Assembly (NCBI RefSeq): GCF_011397635.1
Contig: NC_064771.1
Coordinates: 16,245,379-16,309,378 of the forward strand
Origin: Epinephelus fuscoguttatus
Taxonomy: Eukaryota; Chordata; Actinopteri; Perciformes; Serranidae
DNA length: 64,000 nucleotides
Reading direction: 5' to 3'
Part shown: positions 1 to 10,833 of the stretch, one piece after another
How the letters are laid out: the number at the start of each line of letters is the position of its first letter
How positions within the stretch are numbered: the first letter of the stretch is position 1
Notes under the pieces: generated by a model
What the model was told of the DNA's origin: nothing
The model's database searches: none
Seen by the model: the letters and a program-made list of their open reading frames with translations, nothing else
Position numbers and translations under genes: made by a program

Positions 1-99
1 TTCAAAGCCATTTGATTTTCAACCTAAATTCTAAAACAGAGACTAATGGACTGACAAAGAAGGTTAAATTCAACCCAGGTGGTGAGTTGTTTTGAACAG

Positions 100-2556
100 A
101 GATGTGCTCTTCTCCACTTCAGCCCCCGTGGCAGCAGACACCACCAACAGTGAGTAATAGAGCCTGTGAAAAGCCCTGTGTCAGCACCTCCCTGTGGTCG
201 ATCCCTGTTATTGAAAATTCCTCCAGTGCCCTCAAATGTCCCCCAGCCATCCCACACCCTCCTTACCACACGCTTGACTTGTGATGCCCCTTCTCTCCCT
301 TTTTCTCCCCGTCGTCACATTTTTGGTCTCAAGGCCTGGACCTGCCGGCTTCAAGCTTTGTTATCAGTCAGCCCTCCATTTTGTGTCGTTCCCTGTTCCC
401 AGTTTATGACAAGCATAGCCCATTTGCTCACACGTATCTGCTGTGTTCATTTTCTCACTGTGTTGCAGTAATTATGTGGAGGACCAGGATGTGAAGATGA
501 CCAATGAGAATCAGATAGTCCATCACAACAAGAAGAAGCAGACAGCAGATCCAGGTGAGTCGGGGAAACTACTGGACTTGGAAGTATGCGCACATAAATA
601 TGGGAATCATCTATCAGTAAAATGAATGAGTCAGATTTTAATACATGGGTGTTTTCACACTTGGTCCCCTTTAACGCTCTAAACAAAGTCAGAGCAATGA
701 GTCAGCTTTGTTTTTTTTGTGCATGTGTGGACGAACCAGAAGAACTCAGAGCCCTCTGAAACGAACCGTACTCAGACCTCCTTGGGAGGTGGCCAAAGAA
801 ACTACTGCTCTTCTTCAAATATGGAACGAAAAACGAATCAAACAGGAACTGTCGCTTAAATGCAGAGAAACGCTTCAGTTTTCCACTTTATATTAAAATC
901 ACCTGCTTGTATTAATAATAGTACGATGATATAGAACAATTGCCCAGACCCTTTTAAATAAACGGATACCCTTGGTCACTGAGATGGACAGGCAGAGGAT
1001 CAAAGTCTGATCTATTATGAGATATGGATTAATATTTGTAGGCCTGTAATATGAAGCACAAGAGACAAATGCTGAGGTTAGCACAACAAATGGATTGGCG
1101 CGAGAGTAAGTCACTGTGACGAGTACATATTAATACAGCTGTTGGTTCCTGGTGTGCCAGTCAGCTACAGCAGCACCAGAGAGAGAGTTATGCACAAGAG
1201 CAGGAGGGTGTGCACAGGGAATGTGGATGGAAAAACATCCAGCATGCTGAGGCACATGGGGTTGCATCACCCAGGTGTTTTGATCACCTGACGAGGAAAA
1301 AACAAACTGGAGGCCAGCTTATTTTCCCTGCTGCTTTTGAGCAGCCTTAGGACGCAAAAGCAAAACAGGATACGTTTTAGATGCCATAGATGTATGAATT
1401 AAAACACTGTTGCACACAGTACGGCATGACTCAGATGTACTGATCACCTGCACCCCTCTAGAATTAAGTCTGTAGTGACATGACAGGACACAATAACCTT
1501 CAGGGGATATTTTTCGCACTGGCAGAAGTGGAGCAGTGTGGATGAATGAAAAATAAAACCAATAGCTTGTTTCAGGTGGTAACGCGTTCTGTGACATTTT
1601 AAATATAATAATACTACCTGAAATCCTGTTGTTAAGGCGTTATATCACTTCATTACTACTAAAACGTAATGTGTTACTGTAAGGTGTTTAAACTGGTAAT
1701 TAAACTTCTTTTATTCAAAGTGAAGTATGAACAGAAAGAAGGGTGAGGCCCCGTCAGAGCAAAAGTCCCTCTCTGTTGCTCCACTTAAAGAGGACTGAGT
1801 TTGGTTCGTTTAAGGGTGTTTTCACATATAGTCCTTTTAAAACAAACCAAACTTGGTCCTCTTAAAGTGCACCAAAAAGTGGATCGACAGTAAAGGGACA
1901 GTTCTTTTTGTGTTCACATTGTCAGTTCATTTTAAAGAGGACTCACTTCTCTTTCTGGTCAACTTCAGCTCTGGTGGGGCCTCAGTCCTCTTTCTGTTCA
2001 CACTATAGCCTATGTATAATATATATTGATGTAGTTTTGTTTTTGCCACTGTAATGTGGTTATGAAGCTCCTCACTTTCAGATTCATTTAAAATTGGAGG
2101 AAACCCTTAGCGTTTCTGTGCTGTAGACTGTTGCTGTTTGATGTGTCCTACATTCCACATTTGGAGACGTGCAGTATCTTCCGTAGACCAAACAACTCCT
2201 CATCCTGCGTCCTTGTAAGCGTTATAGGTCAACGTGGCTTCGTTTGTCTTTTCAAGCATCCCAGTGCTATTGCATGTGATCTAGAGGGCTAAATACCTGA
2301 AGCACTTTGTGTTCACAGAGCAACACGTTAAGTGAACCGCACCGTGGACTTGAAGTAAACCACACTCAGAGGGGTCTGAGTTCTCTTGGAGTGTTCCCAT
2401 ATGTGCAAAAAATGCTGAGTCACCGCTCTGAGTCCAAGTGTAAAAACCCCCTCATTCTTACAGTAACTTAAAGCTTATTTGTTCTTCATCAATGCAGCTC
2501 TTCGGCCTAAAACCTGCATGACTGATGGCGGGAAACATGGGAAGAGGAGGTACTGA
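100..2556 (+). CDS. C-terminal exons of an unrecognised gene (partial)
   Basis: Three exons are proposed: 100-149, 469-554 and 2498-2556, with the stop TGA at 2554-2556. Each has an AG acceptor; the first two have GT donors (gtgagt type). The splice phases agree across all three (2, then 1), which supports the last two exons well; the first is weaker. The predicted tail has about 64 residues. It is hydrophilic and strongly basic near the end: a lysine run in the middle exon (HHNKKKQ) and a final GKHGKRRY. No domain or membrane segment is visible. The start and most of the protein lie upstream of the window. I do not recognise the family. The gene points towards cox6b, so the two are convergent. 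A basic tail like this may be a nuclear or membrane-proximal signal, but that is a guess. Confidence 0.5.
647..2451. mobile_element. Nested MITE-like elements in the last intron
   Basis: The left end reads GGGTGTTTTCACACTTGG at about 647. The right end near 2,430-2,451 is its inverse (complement begins GGGGGTTTTTACACTTGG), so the two ends form imperfect terminal inverted repeats about 1.8 kb apart. A second copy of the left end (GGGTGTTTTCACAT) starts near 1,813. This suggests that a shorter copy of the same family sits inside or beside the first. The interior has AAGTGCACCAAA-type and CAAACC-type motifs seen in teleost non-autonomous DNA transposons, and no transposase is visible. Confidence 0.5.
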
Positions 2557-4140
2557 CAGACAGACGATGACAGATGAACAGACAGATGTGGATCCGGTGA
2601 AAAGGAGGAACTGTGTCTGACTTTTAAAACCCACTTTTTGGTGGGTGACTTTTGAAAACCTCCCTCACATTAAGACCCAAAGCAGCCGTGGTGTGTGACA
2701 GCGGCTCACACGGTCCACAGTGAAGAGAACGGAGCTTGCACAGTTAAGAATGGCTTTACACACACACACACAAACACACAGGATTCCACTTTATGGTTGG
2801 ATCACTCCTTTCTCCCCACCCAGACACACGTTATCCTGAACAGGTACTGTACGATTGCCCCGGTTGTCCCTCCCACAGTGCCAGGATAAACCTGTGAGGC
2901 TGCATTTTATCAGCCCTATTATTGTGCCTAGTACTAAACACTATATCTGTGGCTGCTACTTGTGACTTTTGTGCTGCATATTTAAATGCTGCTTGTGGCT
3001 TGTAAATACTTTAAAAAAGAAAAAAAAATCTCCAAGGCCACATGAATACACTCTCACATCAGGATGTGGCCAACGCTACAGATATTATTAATGAATTGTA
3101 TCCACTGATGAGCCTAGACGATCAGCTCTTAATGGGTCTGAGAGCTGACTAGCACTACCGCCAGTACACCAACCGATCGTTACGCTATGCAGACACTAAT
3201 TTATATCTGTTAATGATTTCTATCTGTTGGCTGATATATATTTCAAAGCCGAATGGTTTTACTTGGGGAAGTGCTTCCACAGCTTTTCACCTTTGAAAGA
3301 TTTATACATCGAAGGCTAACGTGGTTACACTCGTAGTTGGAAAAAACGCAGAGGTCAGACTTTTGTATATTTCAATTTGAAGCTGCACAAAGCTTCAGAC
3401 TCCACACTTGAATCTTCGATACATATTGGGCTTCACGAAATTAGGTCAGTATATTTTTTCTGCTTAGCATCAGGTAGGAAAAAAAACTTGTTTGCAATCC
3501 AAGTGACCTTTATGGAAGTTGCTATATAAGGTAGATTTTACGGAGGCAAACATTTCTCGAGCCAGTAAAGCAGTTTTAGAAATTTGGTTGGAAATAAAAA
3601 AAAATACCAGATTAGATTTTGAGTAGATTCAGTAACAGGCAACTTCTAATATGCAAATACTCTAACGTTACCTCAGATTGAGAAGAATGATCTTTAAAAA
3701 GGGGATTTATCTGATTCTACCTTCACTATAATACTTACTAGTCGGTGTTGTACTATTCATTCATTCAATATTTACTGTACTAACTTGTTGCATGGGAAAG
3801 TCTCTTCAGCAGTAGCTGTTGTTATCATCTTAAAATGTTAGATACTTTTGTTTGGAGGAGTTTTTACTGCTTCATTGAGCCCCAGTATAAACCGATCCGT
3901 ACTCTTCGCTCACAATGGGGAGTAATTGTATATGAAATGCAGTTTTATGTATTTAATTTCAGCGTGTCCAACAGCAACGATGGTCATTACTCTGTATATC
4001 TGCTCCGTAGGGTGGTGGCTATTATTGTATGTGTGACATGTAGTGTTTTGAAATATTTAATTATTTTTCTAATCTTGATTAAATATGTATATTTGATGTA
4101 GGTTTATTTGAAATGAATAAAATTTAAAAATATATCTTCC
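2557..4140 (+). other. 3' UTR and poly(A) signal of the first gene
   Basis: About 1.6 kb of AT-rich sequence without long open frames follows the stop codon. It contains a short CA-rich run near 2,760-2,780 and many T/A runs. A canonical AATAAA lies at 4116-4121 on the + strand. On the opposite strand an AATAAA (plus-strand TTTATT) lies at 4103-4108, and an ATTAAA at 4240-4245, either of which could serve cox6b. The 3' ends of the two genes therefore meet or slightly overlap here. Confidence 0.5.
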
Positions 4141-4390
4141 ATCATTTTTCTCAAAACCACACATCTAAGTATTCATGTTCACAGTTAAAGAAAAAAAAAA
4201 CAGGCGACAGCTGGGCTACATAAATATATCCTGAGATACTTTAATGCAGATTCTGCTGTACATTTCACTGTATTTATAAGGAATGATTATTCAGTTAAAG
4301 GGCAGAGCCAAGAGCTCTCCCACCACGTCTACAAACATTTAGCTGTTAAGGTTACATCATTGCAGACCGACAGTTTTGCAGATGGCAGTC

Positions 4391-6379
4391 TTAGATTTTT
4401 CCCGGAAAGGTTCCCTCTTCTCTCTGGTCATCCCATTTCTGGACCTAAGGGGACACATTTTCAGAAATAAACTTATTTTGAGTCATTTTTTGAATTCACA
4501 CGTTTAGAAAATGACAGAAGCCTTTTGGTTGGGTTCGTGAGAAAATGAGTCAGCCGTCATATCCATATTTTTGTTTCTCTGTCAGTGAGTGTGAAAGGCA
4601 AAACACCTGTTGTGACATCACTGACTGGGGTGCAACCTAAAAGTACAACAGGCATGACGGTTTCAGCTCATTGAGAGGAATGCACCAACATTTTTCTTCC
4701 CAATGTGATTCAGCGTTGATTTACAGGTTAAGACCCCATGTACCAGAGGAAATCAGAGTTGCTGGGTGTTGTAGATATCCGCCGTAGAGATGTTTGCCTT
4801 CTTTAATATAATGGAACTGGACGGCACTTGGCTTGTGGTACTCAAAGCGCCAAAAAATACATTTAAAAAACTCAACAGCAACGTCTCATGACAAAGTTAC
4901 TCAAGATAATCCACAGACCTTGTTGTGAGCAATTTCACATAGGAACTATTTTCTTTCTACTGAACTACATCCATCAACAGTATCACTGCACGGAAGGAAG
5001 CATGCATGTACTGCTAGCTCACCTTACACCACTAAGATGGCTAATGTTACAGCTCAGCTGAGGAGGACATGGCATGAGCTTCTCATCCATGAGTAGATGG
5101 TGCACACTTTCTTCTGCGCAGTGATATGGTTGGTGGTTGTAGTTAGGTAGAAAGAAAATAGTTCCTACATGAAACTGCTCACAACAAGGTCTGTGGATTA
5201 TCTTGAGTAACCAGGTCATGATTTCTAGAAAGAGACATTGCTGTTTGAGTTTTAAAAAAAAAAGAAGAAAAGAAAGAAAGAAAGAAAATTGGCACTTTGA
5301 GCACCACAAGCTGAGTGCCATCTAGTTCCATTATATTCAAGAGAAGACAGACATCTCTACGGCCGATATCTCCAACACTCTGCAACTCCCACCAAAACTA
5401 TCTGGATTGATAAACAGCACTACAGGTAAGAGGAAAAATACTGTTTTTTGATTCTAAGGTGAACTGACCCTTTAAAGTCCTTATGCACCATAAAAAGTAA
5501 CACAAGCAGTATCCTAAAATGTTCCAAGAATTCAAATTGTCAGTTTGGTGGTACAGCGGTAATCCTATCTGCTGTCCAACCATTGATGTTTCAAAAAATG
5601 TGGAATACCTTATTCTTAGGATTTGCCTTAAAAGGTAACTCAAAATAGGCTGGACCATCTTGAATTTGTATTAAGCTGAGATTTATTTAAAGGGTCATTC
5701 TCTAATTTTGGACATATACTCTTCATGTTTTGATTCTCAGGGCCGAGCAGACTCAAAGGAATGTGAGGAACGATAAAGTTGTTTGACCCCTACTGAATAA
5801 ACTCAGCCCACATGGGGGATAGTACAAAGTATTCTGCCATTACTACTCAACGAGCATGTCTTTGGGAAAAAAAATCAATGTTAAAATAAATATTTACCCA
5901 GGATAAGGGACAGAGTGATTTGTAGACCCTCTTGTACCAGTCACAGGGGGTGTTGTCTACTCCTTTAGCATCCAGAGCTTTTTGGCAGCGGTGGTAGTCT
6001 ATTAATAGAGAAACAACAATGGATATTAAAAAAAAGACCTTGGCTTTGATCCAGGGTCACATCAGTTTCCCTCCAGATGATCTAAAGTTGAATTACCTCC
6101 AGCTCAGAGATCAGAGGTCAACACATCTAAAGACCTTAGCTGTATCAAGTTTTGAGAATGTCATGTTTGACCTGATTTAACAATGTAGAACATCATTAAT
6201 TAAAGGTATAGTAAAACAATTTGTGATTTTTCTTTTCTCAGTTGACCTCTTTGACCTTGACATGCAGTCTTACCCAGGTAGTTGGACCAGCAGTTCCTGG
6301 TCTGGTTCGAGTTGGGAAATCTGGCATCGAAGGGAGCAGTGCGGTAATTCTGAAGTTTGGTCTGAATGTCATCAGCCAT
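4391..6379 (-). CDS. cox6b: Cytochrome c oxidase subunit 6B (COX6B)
   Basis: Three coding exons on the minus strand: 6274-6379 (ATG at 6377-6379), 5898-5998 and 4391-4444 (stop TAA). Together they are 261 bases, or 86 residues, exactly the usual COX6B1 length. The product is a small intermembrane-space subunit of respiratory complex IV that contacts cytochrome c oxidase at the dimer interface. Visible family marks are the N-terminal [10 protein letters not shown] stretch, a CX9C pair (C30, C40), a CX10C pair (C54, C65) and the ending EGTFPGKI. The paired cysteines are the signature of proteins imported through the MIA40 disulfide relay. All splice phases agree and no break is seen. COX6B1 and the testis form COX6B2 cannot be told apart with confidence here. 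The gene lies tail-to-tail with the upstream unnamed gene and has a separate 5' non-coding exon near 7.19 kb. Confidence 0.97.
4750..5425. mobile_element. Foldback (long inverted repeat) element
   Basis: The left half (about 4,750-5,030) reappears as its reverse complement at about 5,060-5,400. Paired landmarks include TAATATAATGGAACTGGACG against CTAGTTCCATTATATTCAAG, and GATAATCCACAGACCTTGTT against AACAAGGTCTGTGGATTATC. The arms are about 300 bases with little spacer, so a transcript would form a long hairpin. No coding capacity. It lies in the last cox6b intron. Related copies occur at about 55.6-57.06 kb and 63.25-63.36 kb. Confidence 0.75.
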
Positions 6380-7191
6380 TTTTACCTCTGTCACGAAAAT
6401 GTCACCAATGGATACTGTAAGATGAAATACTGCCATTTGGTTACTATGCATAAAGCTCATTGACAACATGTATGCGTCACACAGAGACAGAGCAACATGT
6501 ATGCACCTATGGCTGTAGCCTAGGTGAGTGAACACTGCAGTGTGTGGACTGACTGTGTCGAGACTGTACAGCTGAACACAGGCGCACAGCCTACAGGCTC
6601 AGCAGATTATTTTGGGGAGATTTAAGGGTGCTGCATGCGGCTCCTCAAGGATGGTTCTAGAAATGCGGCGTTTTCATGAAATATTCTTCTCATACAGCAA
6701 CTCTACAGTATCACGCAACATTATACACGCGGGCAAACAAGCGTCAAATATTAGAAAACTTCCCCCAAATTGCAAAAAAACCAGAGTGTACGAAAAAACA
6801 GGCCTACGCCTCAAATGACATTGACAGCTTATTATTAGCCTTGCTCCTGGTGCGTTTGAATTCATTTCCTCTTAACATGACCCGGTTTCTGTTTCCGTTT
6901 CATACAAGCAAGTATTTACCTTATTTAATGTTTCCAGGCTGATTAATTGCTTTTAAATGGAAAACATACAATAATAATAATAAACATGATAATGGATTAA
7001 AACACATATAAGCCCGAGTGAAATGAAAGTTAACATTTTCAGACGAGATATCTGAGCACATTTTGGTGACTATTCTCTCAAAAAATCCGTCGCCTGTACA
7101 ATTCATGTGATATGTGTCTCAGAAGATGCTGATAAGAACAGGCTAGTAATGTATTTTTATTAAAAATGAAAGGCATGCAGGTAGACATTAC

Positions 7192-7233
7192 CTTCGTAGC
7201 AGTTCCTCGCTCGAGCTCGACGTGACTTTTATA
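7192..7233 (-). promoter_or_regulatory. Probable cox6b core promoter and 5' non-coding exon
   Basis: On the minus strand a TATAAAA box is present (plus strand 7227-7233), followed about 35-40 bases later by a splice donor (GAAG then gtaatg, exon end at 7192). The next acceptor would lie just upstream of the cox6b ATG at 6379. Surrounding sequence is locally GC-rich and CpG-containing, with a GCGCGC run at about 7,278-7,290. Assignment to cox6b is inferred from position and orientation. Confidence 0.45.
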
Positions 7234-7399
7234 CCGGACGGTGAAAGTGTCTCGTTCCTCCGATAAGCAGTGTGCACCGCGCGCGCGCGCTCCAAAGATA
7301 ATGCATGCGTGCAGTCCTATCATAACGGTATGGCGGACACAGGTCACATTGAAATGACAGGCAAATACGGCCCAGACTATCAATACGCGTGTGTTCTCA

Positions 7400-10300
7400 G
7401 TGATGTGCAGGTGAATGAGGAGCAGCTGATATGAACTGAGACACCACAGGGGCAGCGAGGTGTTTTATTTCACTGTTTAATGTCATGTTTGTAACACCGC
7501 TGCGAACTTTACTTCTCCATGCGGAAGTGTCTGCCAGTCAGTGTTGTGTTAATCATTAATAGATGTTTGTACTGTCTCTGGTGGTATTGTAATAGATAAG
7601 GCAGAGGCGCTTTTAAAACACATTGAGATATCTACATAGCTTTATGCAGCTGGAGGAATAAGGTGAGCGGCTGGCATATGCCGGGAGACTGTCCAGGAAT
7701 TACAGCTGCCAGGTTACATGGGGGCGGCAATGATACTGTTTATGGGTCATGTCACATGTTACAGCGGAACAGTCCTTATCAATGTGGCTGCTCGGTTATA
7801 AAGAGCAGTGATGGGGCGCAATTTCATCCAACTTCACCGAAAATCCCCCATCAGACCTCCAGCGTGCTCATACTCCTACAGCCAGCTGCTAGTGCGCCTT
7901 TTCCCAAAAAAATGTTAGGTATGATGGGCTAAACGTTTCAAGATCCGGTCGCTTCCATACAAGGAGCGACTTTACGTTCCCCAAATTATTCCAGGAGAAC
8001 ACGAGCCTGTCAGCAGTTGTGCGTCATGGTGAAGAAGCTGGACTGTACAGCCCGTGCGATACGTGACTGACTTCAATACATTCATGGACTGCGAGCCAGC
8101 CGGGCGGCTCTGCATGTGCGTTATTGCCCATGGCTGCTCCACGGCTGTGCATTAAGCAATGTGGACATTAGGACGCCAGAGGGCAGCAGCGGTTTGCGTT
8201 TGTTAATGTCCAGGACAGATGTTAATCTTTCTGAATACACCGAGTAACTCAACTTTATCTATATAGCACCTTTCATACAAACATGCAGCCCAGAGTGCTC
8301 CATGTGGAAAAATTGGAATGACAGACACAAAACAATAAAATATTTTTTAAAAAGCAAACCAACCAAAACAGAACAAACTAACAAAAAGACGATGTAACGC
8401 CATAGAATAAAAAGACAGTAAATAAATAAATAAAATAGAACAAAAATGAACGGGAGAGATAAAAGAAAGTAAATACCAATGGTTAAAACTTAATGAAGTG
8501 AGCAATAACTCATAATGTTTGAAACCAAATATGAAACAAGGCATACATTTAAAAAAAAAAAAAAAAAAAAAAAAAGATAAATAATGGACTGTTTTAGATG
8601 AAAAAAAAAAATGTTTTTAACTAGAATATTATGTGGTAAACTGGAGTTATAAAGGGTTTGAGTATTAGATTTATTCATAACTTTTGTTTTGTCATGTTTA
8701 TGACACCATTCTTCATCCTTGCTCACCAGTCCACAGGTGGTGGATTCAGGCAAAAGAAATGACCCTGATCTGATGTCGCTCATTCAATCAACAGTATACG
8801 CATCATAAATTGTATGTAGATAAAAGGAGCAGACTAAAATAATTTTATTGCTTTCAATTTGTCAATTTCGCCATCATCTTCAATTGCTCCATTTACAAAG
8901 ATACCCCAGGTGTTTTCTGCTTTCACAGCAGTAACCTGCTGGTCCAGACAACCTTGAACCTTTCTTTCATCACTCAACCCCTGAACTATATTTTCAATCT
9001 CTTTCTCTCTCTCTAAGGTGATCCCAAAAACACGCAAGTCAGCCTATGTTCTCCCACTACTGATACAGGGGGAGGTCACTTAGGGGGTTTTATTTCAGAA
9101 ACAAGTCCTGTTTCCCTTTTGAGGCCAGAAAAACACTGGTTGCTGCTACATTTTTACTGGTTGTATGTTGTACATGAATGCATCTGCACATTGTTTGCTT
9201 ATGTTAGATACGGCATATCATAGTGCACTGAGATGTGTTACAAATTGTAATACCCCCACTCATCACTGCACGCTTTATTCCAGGGCTGGTTGGCCATCTT
9301 TGGCCTTTCGTAGGCTCAGTCACTGGTATTTGTTCATTTATATAGCCATACTGAGTAAACTCCCTTCGTACATTTGTTCTTAGATTGAATAGAAATCTGA
9401 CTGTTCAACAAAAAAATGAAGAAAATCTAAAAGAAGACATCTTTGAGATGAAACAAAAGCAGTTATTTTAAAAGTGTTTAATATTGCTCAAAACAAACAT
9501 ATTAAGTCAGAAAATAAAAACCAGCTCTGACAAAGGCCCGCCCCACAGGTTCAATATGTAAATATACAGCAAGAACAAGAACCTCATTTTCACTTATTTA
9601 CTAATATAAATAAGTGAAGTAACTCAATACTATGGAGAGCCTTTGAGACTTAGCATTGAGTGCCTCAAAAGTTTAGTCAGTGTGCATTAAAGATTGGGCT
9701 GCAGCTAATGATTGTATTATTATACATTAATCTGCCGATTATTTTCACGACTAATCGTTTAGTCTATAAAATGTCATGAAATCGTGAAAAATGCTCATCA
9801 CAATTTCCCAGAACCCAAAGTGACCTCTTTAAATTGCTTCCTTTGTCCAACCAACAGTCCAAAACCCAACAACTCTGCATTTACTATCATAAATAACAAT
9901 AAAAAGTAGCAAAGTCTCACATTTAAGAAGCTAGAACCAACAAATGTTTGACACTTTTGCTTGAAAAATGACTGAAACGATTAATCCGTTATCAAAATAG
10001 TCGGCGATTAATTTTCTTTTGACTATTCATTGCAGCTCTAATTAAAGAGAATCACTAGTTACAGCACCTCGGATTGATATACATCTTGATTATCGACAAC
10101 AGTACCACTTACTATAAAACTACCTGACCACTTTCACAAACAATACGTTGGGGGGAAAAAAAAAGTAACCACGTATTGTATACCTTAAGGTTGGTGGTGT
10201 TTCTGTTGTACTTCAAGTTTCATTATATATCTGTCTGTTTTACTATACATGTTTTAGGAAAGGTACCAAAAGAAAAGCCCTATCTATCATGGTACAGCCA

Positions 10301-10830
10301 TTCCCTTCAGGCTACTCTAATGTCAAATACACAGGCACCACCACCTGTAATGGTTGGCGTGTGTCTGCTACTTTTAAAGGCCAGTGTGACATAAAGATGC
10401 ATAGATTTAAATAATAATCCAGCCTCTGCAATTAAAAAAAGAGCACTGCATTGATTCATGAAAGTGCTAGGAACAGTACAGCAAGGCAGATCCTCTTGGT
10501 GGATTTATCAGCAGGAGAAGAGCAGAACCGTTGTGCGATTGTCAGGGAACAGGAGCTCTTGGACCACTAGGGAATATCAAGCTCATGATATGCAGTCAAG
10601 GCTGAAAACTGATAATGCCCAGTTTGTCCCGTGGGGATTAATGGAAGAGCCCTGTCAAGTCAAGTCAACCCAAGTCTCTAAACACACAGGATATTTTTTT
10701 TTTTTTTTGGTTGTCAGCAGTTGGAAAGTCATAGCGAGTGTACACACTTTGGTTTTTAAGTCACAATACAGTCAGCTGTGCCAAAAACGGTTTGAACACT
10801 GAGGATATACTCTACATTTTGAAGTTGGTC
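7400..10830. other. Intergenic, repeat-rich spacer between cox6b and fam234a
   Basis: No convincing gene was seen. The stretch holds a LINE-3'-end-like segment at about 8,246-8,330 (TATATAGCACCTTTCATACA type), a 25-base A run near 8,549-8,575, and a MITE at 9,696-10,040. The part from 7,400 to 8,220 is less AT-rich and may hold upstream control sequence of cox6b, but no specific site can be defended. Confidence 0.4.
9696..10040. mobile_element. MITE with GGCTGCAGCTAA inverted ends
   Basis: Left end GGGCTGCAGCTAATGATTG and right end CTATTCATTGCAGCTCT are imperfect inverted repeats. Just inside both ends lie AT-rich CGATTAAT/ATTAATCTG motifs in opposite orientation. No open frame. A second member of the same family lies at 58,516-58,784 inside the slc6a16 3' UTR. 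This pattern is common in teleost genomes as a non-autonomous DNA transposon; the superfamily is not assigned. Confidence 0.65.
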
Positions 10831-10833
10831 CTT

